A stretch of DNA of 28,420 bases from Bacillota bacterium (GCA_023399455.1 JAEWPN010000114.1:1-28420), one strand, 5' to 3'; shown: positions 7,142 to 16,866, counted from the first letter of the stretch. Notes: generated by a model not told the origin, from the sequence alone. Numbers and translations are program-made.

Positions 7142-8416
7142 ATGATTAAAAAAGAAATGATTGCCATGTTGTTAGCTGGGGGACAAGGAAGCCGTCTGGG
7201 GGTTTTGACATCGAAGGTGGCAAAGCCGGCGGTAGCCTTCGGGGGAAAATACAGAATTATCGATTTCCCTCTCAGCAATTGTATTAACTCCGGTGTGGAT
7301 ACGGTGGGAGTATTGACCCAGTATCAGCCTCTTAGGCTGAATACACACATAGGAATAGGTATTCCGTGGGACCTTGACAGGAATATAGGAGGTGTAACGG
7401 TGCTTCCGCCTTATGAGAAGAGCACCAACAGCGAATGGTATACGGGAACGGCTAACGCTATTTATCAGAACATTGATTATATCGACAGCTTCAATCCGGA
7501 CTACGTGCTGATACTTTCAGGAGATCACATCTATAAAATGGATTACGAGGTAATGTTAGACTTTCACAAGGAGAACAACGCTGAAGTAACGATTGCGGTC
7601 ATGCCGGTGCCGATGGAGGAAGCGAAGCGGTTCGGCATCATGATCACCGATGACAGGAAGCAGATAACGGATTTCGAGGAGAAACCCGAGAACCCGCGAA
7701 GTAATCTGGCTTCCATGGGGATTTACATATTTAGCTGGAAGGCTCTGAAGAATTCCCTGATCATGAATTCGGAACAGCCGGCGCTGGATTTCGGCAAGCA
7801 TATCATTCCATATTGCCATAGGCAGGGCTCGCCGCTGTACGCATATGAATTTAACGGCTACTGGAAGGATGTAGGAACACTCAGTTCTTACTGGGAGGCC
7901 AACATGGAACTTATAAACATTGTGCCTGAGTTCAACCTGTATGAAGAATATTGGAAAATATACACGAGAAGCACCATACTGCCGCCCCAGTATATATCCT
8001 CCGAGAGTGTGATCGAAAAGAGCATTATCGGAGAGGGCTCCGATATTCACGGCGAGATATACAATTCCGTAATCGGCTGCGGCGTTGTCATCGAGAAGGG
8101 GACCGTGGTGAGGGATTCCATCATCATGAACGAGACGCATATCGGTTCGGGCTGTGAGTTGAACAAGGTAATTATCGCGGAGAATGCGGACATCGGGAAC
8201 AATGTAAGGATGGGGATTGGCGATGAGGTTCCTAATGAGACAGATCCGCACATCTACAATGAAGGAATGGTTACAGTGGGGGAGAAGAGTGTGATTCCTG
8301 AAGGAGTGACCATAGGAAAGAATACCGTAATCTTTGGAATCACAGCGCTGGAGGACTACGAACAGGCAAATCTTTTAAGCGGGAGAACATTGATAAAGGC
8401 GGGTGAAGAACATTGA
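7142..8416 (+). CDS. glgC: Glucose-1-phosphate adenylyltransferase (ADP-glucose pyrophosphorylase) catalytic subunit
   Basis: GlgC makes ADP-glucose from glucose 1-phosphate and ATP, the committed step of bacterial glycogen synthesis. The 424-residue protein has the nucleotidyltransferase loop [10 protein letters not shown] (11-20), the [19 protein letters not shown] region (28-46), GDH at 127-129 for metal binding, and EEKP (179-182) for sugar-phosphate binding. The C-terminal 120 or so residues form a left-handed beta-helix of hexapeptide repeats ([14 protein letters not shown] and onward). The ATG has AGAGGTGATG just upstream. It overlaps glgD by 4 bases, indicating tight translational coupling and a likely GlgC-GlgD complex. 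Confidence 0.95.
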   Translation: MIKKEMIAMLLAGGQGSRLGVLTSKVAKPAVAFGGKYRIIDFPLSNCINSGVDTVGVLTQYQPLRLNTHIGIGIPWDLDRNIGGVTVLPPYEKSTNSEWYTGTANAIYQNIDYIDSFNPDYVLILSGDHIYKMDYEVMLDFHKENNAEVTIAVMPVPMEEAKRFGIMITDDRKQITDFEEKPENPRSNLASMGIYIFSWKALKNSLIMNSEQPALDFGKHIIPYCHRQGSPLYAYEFNGYWKDVGTLSSYWEANMELINIVPEFNLYEEYWKIYTRSTILPPQYISSESVIEKSIIGEGSDIHGEIYNSVIGCGVVIEKGTVVRDSIIMNETHIGSGCELNKVIIAENADIGNNVRMGIGDEVPNETDPHIYNEGMVTVGEKSVIPEGVTIGKNTVIFGITALEDYEQANLLSGRTLIKAGEEH

Positions 8417-9531
8417 GAGCGATTGGTATTATTTTAGCAGGCGGCAACAATCACAGAATGAAAGAATTATCCCAGAAGCGCGCGGTATGTGCGATGCCTA
8501 TTGCAGGAAGCTATAGAAGCATCGACTTTGCTCTTAGCAATATGTCTAACTCGCATATTCAAAAGGTGGCGGTATTTACACAGTACAATGCCAGAAGCCT
8601 GAACGAACACTTAAGCTCCTCCAAATGGTGGGACTTCGGCCGCAAACAGGGCGGATTATTCGTCTTTACGCCGGCAGTTACGGCGGAGAGCAGTTACTGG
8701 TACAGAGGAACGGCGGATGCTATTGCCCAGAACCTTACCTTTTTGAAAAACAGCCATGAGCCGTATGTAGTAATCGTCTCCGGTGACGGTATTTATAAGA
8801 TGGATTACAACAAAGTGCTGGAATATCATATCGATAAGAAGGCGGATATTACGGTTGTATGTAAGGACATGCCGGAGGATATGGATGCGGGAAGGTATGG
8901 CATCATCAAGATGAATGAGGAGAGCCGTATCGAGGAATTTGAAGAAAAGCCTATAATGGCCAGATCCAGCACCGTTTCCTGCGGTATTTACATAGTAAGA
9001 AGGCGCCAGCTTATAGAGATGATAGAAAAGGGTATGGAAGAGGATCGTTATGACTTTGTAAAGGACATTCTTATCCGTTACAAGAATATGAAGAGGATAT
9101 ACGGCTACAAAATCAAGTCATACTGGAGCAACATAGCGACAGTTGAGGACTACTTCCATACGAATATGGATTTTTTGAAGCCGGAGATCAGGGACTATTT
9201 CTTCAAACAGTATCCCGACGTATATTCCAAGGTGGATGATCTGCCTCCTGCGAAATACAATGTGGGAGCAAATGTGAAAAACAGCCTGATTTCCAGCGGA
9301 AGCATTGTAAACGGCACGGTAGAGGACTCCGTTATCTTTAAAAAGACATACATCGGAAATAATTGCTACATAAAGAATTCCATTATTCTGAACGATGTCT
9401 ACATCGGGGACAATACACATATTGAAAACTGCATAGTGGAGAGTAGGAATACCATCAGGGCCAATTCCTACCATAAAGGCGAGGAAGGTATTAAAGTTGT
9501 GATAGAGCATAATGACAGATATGTCATATAG
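8413..9531 (+). CDS. glgD: GlgD, regulatory-type subunit of ADP-glucose pyrophosphorylase
   Basis: The 372-residue protein is a GlgC paralogue with the same layout: N-terminal nucleotidyltransferase fold and a C-terminal beta-helix ([20 protein letters not shown]). The catalytic loop is degenerate: LAGGNNHRM (8-16) stands where GlgC has [16 protein letters not shown] and the GTADAIAQN motif are retained. In Firmicutes studied so far GlgD acts as a partner that tunes GlgC rather than as an independent enzyme; I infer that role here. The start is TTG at 8413, sharing TTGA with the glgC stop (4-base overlap), with GGGTG upstream. Expression should follow the glgC promoter. Confidence 0.92.
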   Translation: MRAIGIILAGGNNHRMKELSQKRAVCAMPIAGSYRSIDFALSNMSNSHIQKVAVFTQYNARSLNEHLSSSKWWDFGRKQGGLFVFTPAVTAESSYWYRGTADAIAQNLTFLKNSHEPYVVIVSGDGIYKMDYNKVLEYHIDKKADITVVCKDMPEDMDAGRYGIIKMNEESRIEEFEEKPIMARSSTVSCGIYIVRRRQLIEMIEKGMEEDRYDFVKDILIRYKNMKRIYGYKIKSYWSNIATVEDYFHTNMDFLKPEIRDYFFKQYPDVYSKVDDLPPAKYNVGANVKNSLISSGSIVNGTVEDSVIFKKTYIGNNCYIKNSIILNDVYIGDNTHIENCIVESRNTIRANSYHKGEEGIKVVIEHNDRYVI

Positions 9532-9567
9532 CGACAAACCTATGATTAGCCAAGGGGGATAAACGAC

Positions 9568-9843
9568 ATGGATATTACAGACGTAAGAGTGCGTAAGATC
9601 ACGAAGGAAGGAAAGATGAAAGCAATTGTATCGATTACCTTGGACGAAGAGTTCGTAGTTCACGATATCAAGGTGATTGAAGGAGAGAAGGGGCTTTTCA
9701 TTGCAATGCCGAGCAAGAAAGCGACAGATGGAGAATACAGGGATATCGCCCATCCGATCAATTCCAGCACAAGGGAGCGGATTCAGGCGACCATACTGGA
9801 GAGCTATGAAAAAGCGCTTTTGGAGCCGGACGAAGAAGAATAG
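9568..9843 (+). CDS. spoVG: SpoVG family RNA-binding regulator
   Basis: SpoVG is a small global regulator, named for effects on sporulation septation in Bacillus and known in several Firmicutes to bind nucleic acid. The 91-residue protein starts [11 protein letters not shown], continues with [21 protein letters not shown], and has the signature [10 protein letters not shown] (residues about 43-52) and [13 protein letters not shown] (58-70), all typical of the family at its normal length. AAGGGGGAT lies just before the ATG. It follows glgD by 36 bases with no obvious promoter and is followed by a strong terminator, so it probably ends the glgC-glgD-spoVG transcript. Whether the host sporulates cannot be told from this gene alone, as non-sporulating bacteria also carry it. 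Confidence 0.95.
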   Translation: MDITDVRVRKITKEGKMKAIVSITLDEEFVVHDIKVIEGEKGLFIAMPSKKATDGEYRDIAHPINSSTRERIQATILESYEKALLEPDEEE

Positions 9844-9880
9844 GATAAGAATAAAAAAAGAACAAAGAAAAACATGCGAT

Positions 9881-9917
9881 AAAAACGGGAATGCTCTAAA
9901 TGGGCATTCCCGTTTTT
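9881..9917 (+). terminator. Strong intrinsic terminator after spoVG
   Basis: A perfect 14-base inverted repeat, AAAAACGGGAATGC (9881-9894) and GCATTCCCGTTTTT (9904-9917), surrounds a 9-base loop. The A-run and T-run at the ends make it work in both directions. Confidence 0.9.
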
Positions 9918-9969
9918 ACGTAATAGATAGATATTGGCACTCTTTTGATTCCTCCTGAATAATAGCTTG

Positions 9970-9998
9970 TTGAAATGTAGAAGGTTTAAGGTTAAAAT
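9970..9998 (+). promoter_or_regulatory. pth-mfd promoter
   Basis: TTGAAA (9970-9975) and TAAAAT (9993-9998) are 17 bases apart, behind the spoVG terminator. The start would be near 10005, leaving a leader of roughly 95 bases before pth. Confidence 0.55.
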
Positions 9999-10034
9999 GA
10001 TGTGTAAGCGTTAACGGATGATAGGAGAAATAAG

Positions 10035-10088
10035 GTTGAATAAAAATGCGTATTCAACTATTGATTTGCGTGCGCGTCGCAACGCGCA
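10035..10088 (+). promoter_or_regulatory. Structured leader of pth: two hairpins and a possible 17-codon ORF
   Basis: GTTGAATA (10035-10042) pairs with TATTCAAC (10051-10058) around an 8-base loop. TGCGCGT (10071-10077) pairs with ACGCGCA (10082-10088) around CGCA. An ATG at 10046 opens a 17-codon frame, MRIQLLICVRVATRRWV, whose TAA (10097-10099) ends two bases before the pth ATG at 10102. It overlaps both hairpins and has three arginines near its end. Its ribosome binding site is weak (AAGG, 10032-10035). An in-frame N-terminal extension of pth from TTG at 10036, which has AGGAG 8 bases before it, is the competing reading. Confidence 0.4.
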
Positions 10089-10101
10089 GATGGGTATAAA
10101 G

Positions 10102-10677
10102 ATGTTTATTATTGCAGGCCTGGGGAATCCGGGAAAAGAATATGAAAATACAAGGCATAATGTAGGTTTTGAGGTGATAGATGCCCTTGCGGATAAATAT
10201 AATATAAGTGTAGCCGAATTGAAGCATAGAGCGATGATAGGGAAGGGCTATGTGGGCGGTCAGAAGGTAGTTCTGGTGAAACCGCTCACGTTCATGAACC
10301 TGAGCGGAGAAAGTATCCGCCCGGTTATCGATTATTATAAGGTGGAAGCAGAGAGCGATCTGATCGTCATTTCGGATGACATCAGCCTGGAACCGGGGCA
10401 GATCCGTATCAGGAAAAAAGGGAGTGCAGGAGGACATAACGGGCTGAAGAACATTATAAAGCAGCTTGGACACGGCAACTTTCCGCGAGTGCGCATAGGC
10501 GTGGGTGAGAAGCCGAAGAATTATGATCTCGCTGACTGGGTGTTGGGACACTTCAATAAAGAGGAAAAAGCGGCGGTGGATGAAGCGTTGGACAAGGCAG
10601 TAAAAGCGCTGGAAATCATGCTGGCAGACGGGGCGGATACCGCCATGAATGAATTCAACCGCAAGGTATCGTTATAA
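10102..10677 (+). CDS. pth: Peptidyl-tRNA hydrolase
   Basis: Pth recycles tRNA by cleaving peptidyl-tRNAs dropped from ribosomes. The protein begins MFIIAGLGNPGKEYENTRHNVGF, the family's opening, with the catalytic His in the NTRHNVGF motif (residue 19). It also has KPLTFMNLSGE (substrate-binding Asn), SDDISLEPGQIRIRKKGSAGGHNGLKNI (catalytic Asp and the GGHNG motif) and FPRVRIGVGEKP. From ATG 10102 it has 191 residues, normal for the family. Two in-frame upstream starts (ATG 10090, TTG 10036) would only add residues not typical of Pth; the TTG does have the better ribosome binding site, so the exact start is uncertain. It precedes mfd by 59 bases, the order also found in Bacillus. Confidence 0.94.
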   Translation: MFIIAGLGNPGKEYENTRHNVGFEVIDALADKYNISVAELKHRAMIGKGYVGGQKVVLVKPLTFMNLSGESIRPVIDYYKVEAESDLIVISDDISLEPGQIRIRKKGSAGGHNGLKNIIKQLGHGNFPRVRIGVGEKPKNYDLADWVLGHFNKEEKAAVDEALDKAVKALEIMLADGADTAMNEFNRKVSL

Positions 10678-10736
10678 ATATAATAGATGGACGATGGCCG
10701 CAAGGAACAAAAAATAACCGGGAGAGGAATACTTAG

Positions 10737-13700
10737 ATGAGGACATTTACCGCACCCTTGTACGAGCTGGGTGAATTCGAAGAAATTACAAAGCTCCTTA
10801 GTAAGCCACAGGCGGCAGTGTCGCTGATGGGATGTGTGGATTCGCAGAAGCTTCATATGGCATATGGGCTCAGCGAGGGCTTCAAATATAAAATCATTGT
10901 TACTTATAACGACCTGAGGGCGAAGGCGATATTTGAAGATTGCAAATTATATGACAGGAATGTCACAATGTATCCGGCAAAGGATCTGATCTTTTATCAG
11001 GCGGACATTCACGGCAACCAAATCGTTACGGAAAGAATAAAGGCGCTAAGAAGAGTGATCGAAGGCAGACCGCTTACGGTGGTGACTACCTTCGATAGCT
11101 TTATGACGCCTCAAGTGCCTCTGTCCGTTTTGGAAAAGAATGTGATTCGCATAGACTGCCAGGCTTCTGTGAACGAAAGAAAGCTTGCCCAGAAGCTTGT
11201 GGAAATGGGATATGAGAAGAACTATCAGGTGGAGGCACCGGGACAGTTCTCCATTCGCGGCGGCATTGTAGATATTTTTGATTTGACGGAAGAGAATCCT
11301 TATCGAATCGAACTGTGGGGAGAAGAAGTAGAATCTATCCGGAGCTTCGACATCTTAAGCCAGCGTTCCATAGAAAGGCTGCAGTCCATCCGCATTTATC
11401 CGGCTACGGAAATGGTCCTTACCGCTGAGGAAATGAAAAAGGGTATGGAGCGGGTAGAAGCAGAGTCCCGAAAATGCGGGGACAGATTCCGAAAGGAGTT
11501 TAAAACCGAGGAAGCGCACCGCATTACCTCGCAGATTAAAGAGCTGAAGGAGCAGATTTTCGAGTTCAGGGAGGCGGCAAATCTGGAAAGTTACATACGC
11601 TATTTCTATCCGGAAACGGTTTCCTTTATGGAGCTCTTCGATAAGGACAAGAGCTGTATCTTTATCGATGAACCGGCACGGGTGAAGGAACATGCGGATG
11701 CGGTGGAACTGGAATTCAGGGAAAGCATGATGCACCGGATGGAAAAGGGTTACGCTTTGCCCGGGCAGGCGGATCTCCTGTTCGGCTCGGAAGAGGTGGC
11801 TGCCAGGATGGCGAAGAACAGAGTGGTGACTCTGGCGGCGATAGACTTGAAGAACTCGCTTTTCAAAGCGGATAAGAAGTTCGATATCGGAGCGAAGAGC
11901 GTCGCTTCCTATAACAACAGCTTCGAGGCTTTGCTTAAGGACTTGAAGCGGTATAAGAAAGGCGGGTACCGGGTTCTTCTTTTATCCGGTTCAAGAACGA
12001 GGGCGAAGCGGCTGGCGGAGGATTTAAGAAATGAGGAGCTGACCGGATTTTACAGCGAGGATCCCTTTCGGGAAATACAGCCGGGAGAGATAATGACCTT
12101 CTACGGCCGTGCGCAGAAGGGTTTCGAATACCCGCTGATAAAGTTCGTCGTTATTTCGGAGAGCGATATTTTCGGCGCGGAAAAGAAGAAAAAGCGGAAA
12201 GTCAAGAAATATGAAGGTCAGAAGATCAACGGTTTCAATGACCTTAAGGTGGGAGATTTCGTAGTCCATGAAAATCATGGACTTGGCATCTATAAAGGAA
12301 TTGAAAAAGTCGAAGTAGAAAAAGTGGTCAAGGACTATATCAAAATCGAATACCGGGACGGAGGGAATCTCTATATACTCGCCACCGGTCTGGATGTGAT
12401 CCAGAAATATGCCTCAGCCGATGCCAGAAAGCCGAAGCTCAATAAGCTGGGCACGCAGGAATGGAGCCGGACGAAGAGCAAGGTAAAAGGGGCGGTAAAC
12501 GAGGTGGCAGGAGACCTTGTGGAGCTGTATGCGGTAAGACAGCAGAGAGAAGGTTTTGTCTATGGAAAAGATACGGTATGGCAGCAGGAGTTTGAAGAGA
12601 TGTTTCCCTACGAGGAGACGGAGGATCAGATGACGGCCATCGCGGCGACGAAAAAGGATATGGAAAGTGCGAAGATCATGGACCGCCTCATTTGCGGAGA
12701 CGTAGGCTACGGCAAGACGGAAATTGCCATTCGTGCGGCGTTTAAAGCGGTTCAGGAAGGTAAGCAGGTCGTATACCTGGTACCTACCACCATTTTGGCA
12801 CAGCAGCATTACAACACGTTTGTACAGAGAATGAAGGATTTTCCGGTACGCGTGGATCTGCTTTCCCGTTTCCGGACGCCGGCGGAACAGAAGAAAACGG
12901 CAGAAGACCTGAGAAAAGGCCTTGTGGACATCGTCATCGGCACCCACCGGGTGCTTTCCAAGGATATTGTTTTCAAGGATCTCGGACTTCTTATTATCGA
13001 TGAGGAGCAGCGTTTCGGAGTGGCTCATAAAGAAAAGATAAAGAAGATGAAGGAAAATGTGGATGTGCTTACCCTCACGGCTACGCCTATACCGAGAACA
13101 CTCCATATGAGCCTTATCGGCATCCGTGATATGAGCGTACTGGAGGAGGCACCGGAGGACCGTCTTCCGATCCAGACCTATGTACTGGAATATAATGAGG
13201 AAATGGTAAGAGAGGCTATCGTCAGGGAGCTATCCAGAGATGGCCAGGTTTACTATGTCTATAACAGGGTAAATAATATCGCAGATATTGCGTCGGGAAT
13301 CGCCGAGCTCGTGCCGGAGGCGAACGTTGCTTTCGCTCATGGCCAGATGAAGGAGCATGAGCTGGAAAAGATTATGTATGACTTTATCGGAGGTGAAATC
13401 GACGTACTGGTTTCCACTACGATTATAGAGACCGGTCTGGACATCTCTAATGTGAATACGATGATCATCCATGACTCCGACAATATGGGACTTTCCCAGC
13501 TTTATCAGCTCAGAGGGCGAGTAGGACGTTCCAACCGCACCGCCTATGCGTTTTTGATGTATAAGCGGGATAAGATGCTGAAAGAAGTTGCGGAAAAACG
13601 TCTTGCGGCTATCAAGGAATTTACCGATTTGGGCAGTGGCTTTAAAATTGCCATGAGGGATTTGGAAATACGCGGTGCGGGCAATCTGCTGGGCTCGAAG

Positions 13701-14282
13701 CAGCATGGACATATGCAGGCGGTAGGATATGATTTGTATTGCAAGATGCTGAACGAGGCGGTAAAGAACCTAAAGGGAATGAAAACCGAGGAGGATTTCA
13801 ATACCTCTGTGGATTTGGATGTGGATGCATTTATTCCGCCGTCCTATATCATGAATGAATTTCAAAAACTGGATATTTATAAGCGGATCGCAGGTATCGA
13901 TAATAGTGCGGAAAGCGATGATATGAAGGAGGAATTGCTGGATCGTTTCGGAGAAATCCCTAAATCGGTGGATAACCTCCTAAGAATCGCTTTGGTGCGT
14001 GTAAATGCCCACAAGCTTTACATGCCTGAGGTGCGGGGACAAAATGGCGAGATACGCTTTTTGCTGAACTCCGATGCAAAAATAAGAGCGGAGAATATCC
14101 CCGCCCTTTTGAAAAAATATCCCAAGCTTTCATTTAACGCCAAGGGTACTCCCTTTTTCCTCTTCCGCTACAAAAAATGTGCGGTGGTAGAGAAGGATGC
14201 GGAAAATCTGCTGACGCTGACTGAAGAGCTGCTCTCGGATATGAAGAAAATACTGCTCGATGAAAGTGCCGCTTTGGATTAA
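10737..14282 (+). CDS. mfd: Transcription-repair coupling factor Mfd
   Basis: Mfd pushes stalled RNA polymerase off DNA lesions and recruits UvrA for nucleotide excision repair. The 1181-residue protein has the full domain set. The N-terminal UvrB-like module includes [18 protein letters not shown] (residues 164-181). A CarD-like RNA polymerase-interacting domain lies at 503-558 ([17 protein letters not shown]). A superfamily 2 translocase follows, with Walker A GDVGYGKT (654-661), DEEQ box (755-758) and TATPIPRT (781-788). The relay motif region ([11 protein letters not shown]) is followed by the C-terminal TRCF domain. GGGAGAGG precedes the ATG. Length and all motifs are intact. Its TAA stop shares the palindrome TTAA with the stop of the convergent acetyltransferase gene, with no terminator between them. 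Confidence 0.97.
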   Translation: MRTFTAPLYELGEFEEITKLLSKPQAAVSLMGCVDSQKLHMAYGLSEGFKYKIIVTYNDLRAKAIFEDCKLYDRNVTMYPAKDLIFYQADIHGNQIVTERIKALRRVIEGRPLTVVTTFDSFMTPQVPLSVLEKNVIRIDCQASVNERKLAQKLVEMGYEKNYQVEAPGQFSIRGGIVDIFDLTEENPYRIELWGEEVESIRSFDILSQRSIERLQSIRIYPATEMVLTAEEMKKGMERVEAESRKCGDRFRKEFKTEEAHRITSQIKELKEQIFEFREAANLESYIRYFYPETVSFMELFDKDKSCIFIDEPARVKEHADAVELEFRESMMHRMEKGYALPGQADLLFGSEEVAARMAKNRVVTLAAIDLKNSLFKADKKFDIGAKSVASYNNSFEALLKDLKRYKKGGYRVLLLSGSRTRAKRLAEDLRNEELTGFYSEDPFREIQPGEIMTFYGRAQKGFEYPLIKFVVISESDIFGAEKKKKRKVKKYEGQKINGFNDLKVGDFVVHENHGLGIYKGIEKVEVEKVVKDYIKIEYRDGGNLYILATGLDVIQKYASADARKPKLNKLGTQEWSRTKSKVKGAVNEVAGDLVELYAVRQQREGFVYGKDTVWQQEFEEMFPYEETEDQMTAIAATKKDMESAKIMDRLICGDVGYGKTEIAIRAAFKAVQEGKQVVYLVPTTILAQQHYNTFVQRMKDFPVRVDLLSRFRTPAEQKKTAEDLRKGLVDIVIGTHRVLSKDIVFKDLGLLIIDEEQRFGVAHKEKIKKMKENVDVLTLTATPIPRTLHMSLIGIRDMSVLEEAPEDRLPIQTYVLEYNEEMVREAIVRELSRDGQVYYVYNRVNNIADIASGIAELVPEANVAFAHGQMKEHELEKIMYDFIGGEIDVLVSTTIIETGLDISNVNTMIIHDSDNMGLSQLYQLRGRVGRSNRTAYAFLMYKRDKMLKEVAEKRLAAIKEFTDLGSGFKIAMRDLEIRGAGNLLGSKQHGHMQAVGYDLYCKMLNEAVKNLKGMKTEEDFNTSVDLDVDAFIPPSYIMNEFQKLDIYKRIAGIDNSAESDDMKEELLDRFGEIPKSVDNLLRIALVRVNAHKLYMPEVRGQNGEIRFLLNSDAKIRAENIPALLKKYPKLSFNAKGTPFFLFRYKKCAVVEKDAENLLTLTEELLSDMKKILLDESAALD

Positions 14283-15049
14283 GATTTTTCTATTACAATA
14301 TAGGTGACATACGCTTCGCCCAACTGATACCCAAGCCTCTCTGCCAGCATTACGGACTCCTTGTTCATGGCGTCCCAGCTGGGATAAAGCCCCCGCTCCA
14401 AGCATTCCAAGATCAAGCGGGAGGCGCAGATGAGAGCGAGGCCCTTTCTGCGGTATCCGGCGAGGGTGTCCACTTCAATTTCGATACCCTTATCATAGAC
14501 GGTATAAGAAGAGGCCCCGGAGACGATGGCGTCTTCGCACATAACGACAAACCCCAGCCCATGTTTTTCATAGGCTTCGTAGCTGCCGAATACGGAACAT
14601 AAGTCTCGAAGCTGCTCCATCATCAAAAGACGGCGGTAGATAGCTTCATCTATCTTACGGAGAGAATATCCGCCGGGAAGATTTGCAATATTGCCGGAAA
14701 GCGTTTCTTTATGGAATGCTTCCGGTTTTTTTATGGTATAACGCATAAATCGTTCAAAGCTTTCAGGATAAGCTTCTTCGATAAGAACGTCCCACCCAGG
14801 ACTTTCCGGAATGAGAAGCAGAAGGCCGGAAGGTGAATCCACATGGATATTGTCTGTAAGTTCACGATTGGGGACACCTGTAAAAAAGCAGAAATCTCCT
14901 ACGATAATCTGGGCACTGGAGGGATGCTCCGGGTTATCGGTCCAAGCCCTTCCCATGTACCCTTGAAGGCAGGACCGGATGATAGTGTGGGCGGCGTTTG
15001 AAAAAAGCGGGGCGATTTTAGACATATCCTTTCTCGATAGTTCGTACAT
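14279..15049 (-). CDS. GNAT family N-acetyltransferase
   Basis: The 256-residue protein ends with a GNAT fold. LGFVVMCEDAIVSGASSYTVYDKGIEIEVDT is the central sheet, TLAGYRRKGLALICASRLILECL carries the acetyl-CoA-binding R-x-x-G-x-A loop and its helix, and NKESVMLAERLGYQLGEAY follows. The N-terminal half has no GNAT signature and matches the layout of the two-domain GNAT_acetyltransf type (PF12746-like). The substrate is unknown. I place the start at 15049 because GGAGG lies 6 bases upstream; an ATG at 15055 directly touches the GGAGG and is a poorer choice. It is a single-gene unit convergent with mfd, overlapping its stop by 4 bases. Confidence 0.8.
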   Translation of the reverse strand: MYELSRKDMSKIAPLFSNAAHTIIRSCLQGYMGRAWTDNPEHPSSAQIIVGDFCFFTGVPNRELTDNIHVDSPSGLLLLIPESPGWDVLIEEAYPESFERFMRYTIKKPEAFHKETLSGNIANLPGGYSLRKIDEAIYRRLLMMEQLRDLCSVFGSYEAYEKHGLGFVVMCEDAIVSGASSYTVYDKGIEIEVDTLAGYRRKGLALICASRLILECLERGLYPSWDAMNKESVMLAERLGYQLGEAYVTYIVIEKS

Positions 15050-15165
15050 GTACATCCTCCTTTTATTCCCTTGAGCAATGAGCCGGGTGCAAGCCTGCCT
15101 GCATTTGGCGAATGCCGCGAGGGCCAAATATCCCGCAGCTTGCCGGGGTATTGACTTACATAACG

Positions 15166-15241
15166 ATTTTTAATTTCAGCATTGATAAAAAGTGTAACAA
15201 AGGACGAAGCCCAGTGCAAGCGGTTATGCTGAAATAAAAAT
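15166..15241. repeat. Inverted repeat upstream of the sigma factor gene
   Basis: ATTTTTAATTTCAGCAT (15166-15182) and ATGCTGAAATAAAAAT (15226-15241) are inverted copies differing by one extra A, separated by 43 bases. It lies in the 279-base gap between the divergent acetyltransferase and sigma genes. Both ends are A/T runs, so it could act as a weak terminator or a binding site. A smaller hairpin (ATTTGGC/GCCAAAT, 15103-15129) lies nearer the acetyltransferase gene. I could not identify a convincing sigma-gene promoter here. Confidence 0.4.
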
Positions 15242-15328
15242 AGATTGATCAGAAAATGAACCTTTTTCATAAAAGAATGCTCTTATAGTCAGATACGTAT
15301 CGGAAAGAAGAGGAAGGAGTCCAAGGTC

Positions 15329-15910
15329 GTGGAAGAATTAAGACTGGTGCAGCAGCTAAAAGGCGGAGATAAGGCGGCCTTTGACGCTCTGTATGAAAAT
15401 TATAAAAATATACTTTTGCGCATGGCATATCTGGTGAGCGGCAATAGGAATGATGCCGAGGACATCGTGCAGGAGACGTTTGTAAAATGTTATCTGCATA
15501 TCGGAGAACTGAAAAAGGACGAGGGTTTTCGGCCTTGGCTTTTTCAAATATTGTACCGTACGGCATATAGACAGACCAAGAAGCGCGGCAGGGAAATTCC
15601 TGACGAGGATATCGACATGCAGGCGGAGGCCACGGACGGAGTCACCTCTCTGGATAAGCTTGTGAGAAATGAGACGGAAAAAATGATAAGCGATGCGGTA
15701 CAGGGCTTAGATATCAAGCATCGGACAGTAATCGTTCTGTATTATTACAATGAGCTGTCCGCAGGAGAGATCGCGAAGGTGATCGGATGCACGCAGGGAA
15801 CCGTAAAATCCAGACTGCACAATGCGAGAAAAAAGTTAAAAGGAATATTGAAAGCGCAGGAGGAAGGAGGCAAAGAATATGAAAAGCAAAAAGGATTGCA
15901 TTATTCATAA
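15329..15910 (+). CDS. ECF-type RNA polymerase sigma factor
   Basis: The 193-residue protein has sigma-70 region 2 (FDALYENYKNILLRMAYLVSG, then NDAEDIVQETFVKCY, residues about 46-60) and region 4 (HRTVIVLYYYNELSAGEIAKVIGCTQGTVKSRLHNARKKLK), with no region 3 between, the ECF layout. It would direct RNA polymerase to a small stress or envelope regulon. The start is GTG at 15329, with AAGGAG upstream. The downstream gene starts inside it (32-base overlap) and encodes a membrane-anchored protein, the usual arrangement for a sigma factor and its anti-sigma factor. The regulon and signal are unknown. Confidence 0.9.
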   Translation: MEELRLVQQLKGGDKAAFDALYENYKNILLRMAYLVSGNRNDAEDIVQETFVKCYLHIGELKKDEGFRPWLFQILYRTAYRQTKKRGREIPDEDIDMQAEATDGVTSLDKLVRNETEKMISDAVQGLDIKHRTVIVLYYYNELSAGEIAKVIGCTQGTVKSRLHNARKKLKGILKAQEEGGKEYEKQKGLHYS

Positions 15911-16715
15911 GGAGTGGGATGAAAAGGATGAAACATTGAAGGAAGCCCTTTGTGAAATGAGCGGACGGATAAGTGCCTCCGAAAGCTTGAAGCGGCAAAT
16001 TGACAGCCGGCTTTTTAAAGACGAGAAAGGAAGGACTATTTCTATGAAGAGATTCAGTGTGAAGAAAGTAGCGATCGGAGTGGCGGCAGCATGTCTTGTG
16101 TTGGGAACGGCGTCGATCGCAGGAAGCGGGATTAAAAATTATGTGAGTCACGGCTCCATAATCCCGGATTATACGAAGTTTGAGGATTTGGAAAAGGCGG
16201 AAGAAGAGGCAGGGTATCGGATAGATGCAGTAGAAGCCTTCTCCAACGGCTATAAAATGAACGGCATCTATATATCAGAAACTGCGATACAAAATGAGGC
16301 AGGGCAAAAGGAGGATGAGCAGAAAGAAATCGATATCTTTTACAAGAAAACAGGAGCTAAAGAAATTTCCTCTTCCGCTTGTAAGCTGTTTGCCGGCGAA
16401 ACCCCGGAAACGGTTTTAAATATTTCTGCTGCTGATAAAACAATGCAGTGCGGCGATGTTACCCTGATTTTCAATAAGACCACATTCAAATTCGTTCCGC
16501 CCGATTACAAATTGACCGAGGAAGATGAGAAGGCGCAGGATAGCGGAGCTTTAGCAATTTCCTACGGTACCTCTGAGGTGGAAATTAAAGAGTTTTTTTC
16601 TGTGGGATGGGTGAAGGACGGAATTGTATATAATCTGAGTGGTTTTGACCTTGCGCTTACCGCGGACGAAATGCTTGGCATGGCGAGAGAGATAATCGAA
16701 AGCGGGGCAAAATAA
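15879..16715 (+). CDS. Membrane-anchored protein, probable anti-sigma factor of the upstream ECF sigma
   Basis: The 278-residue protein has a charged cytoplasmic N-terminus of about 60 residues (ETLKEALCEMSGRISASESLKRQIDSRL), one membrane segment (about 63-82), and an external domain of about 195 residues predicted to be mostly beta strand. It starts inside the sigma gene (32-base overlap) behind GGAGG, so translation is probably coupled. The layout and context fit an RsiX/DUF4367-like anti-sigma that holds the sigma at the membrane. It lacks the HxxxCxxC zinc motif of ZAS anti-sigma factors, so the mechanism differs from that class. Function is inferred from position and topology, not from a recognised catalytic motif. 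Confidence 0.65.
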   Translation: MKSKKDCIIHKEWDEKDETLKEALCEMSGRISASESLKRQIDSRLFKDEKGRTISMKRFSVKKVAIGVAAACLVLGTASIAGSGIKNYVSHGSIIPDYTKFEDLEKAEEEAGYRIDAVEAFSNGYKMNGIYISETAIQNEAGQKEDEQKEIDIFYKKTGAKEISSSACKLFAGETPETVLNISAADKTMQCGDVTLIFNKTTFKFVPPDYKLTEEDEKAQDSGALAISYGTSEVEIKEFFSVGWVKDGIVYNLSGFDLALTADEMLGMAREIIESGAK

Positions 16716-16738
16716 TAACCGGAAGAAGCTTTTTGCAG

Positions 16739-16778
16739 AAGGCAGATGAGAGTTTATGCAGCTCATCTGCCTTTTTTT
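16739..16778 (+). terminator. Terminator after the sigma/anti-sigma pair
   Basis: GGCAGATGAG (16741-16750) and CTCATCTGCC (16762-16771) form a 10-base perfect stem, extended by two A-T pairs, with an 11-base loop. Seven T residues follow. Confidence 0.88.
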
Positions 16779-16866
16779 GCCTGTTACTCAAAAACGACTG
16801 ACAAAGGGGAAAAAAACGGTTATTCTAATATCGAACCGGTTTATGAATATAATGGGAGGCGGGATT

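Noticed and set aside
7556..8251. Long open frame on the strand opposite glgC
   Set aside because: It lies wholly inside glgC, has no recognisable domain and no ribosome binding site; it is a shadow of the real gene, as are similar antisense frames in mfd and telA.
15257..15296. ECF-type autopromoter (TGAACC followed by GTCAGATA) ahead of the sigma gene
   Set aside because: The gap between the two elements is about 24 bases, too long for the usual 16-17 base spacing of ECF promoters.
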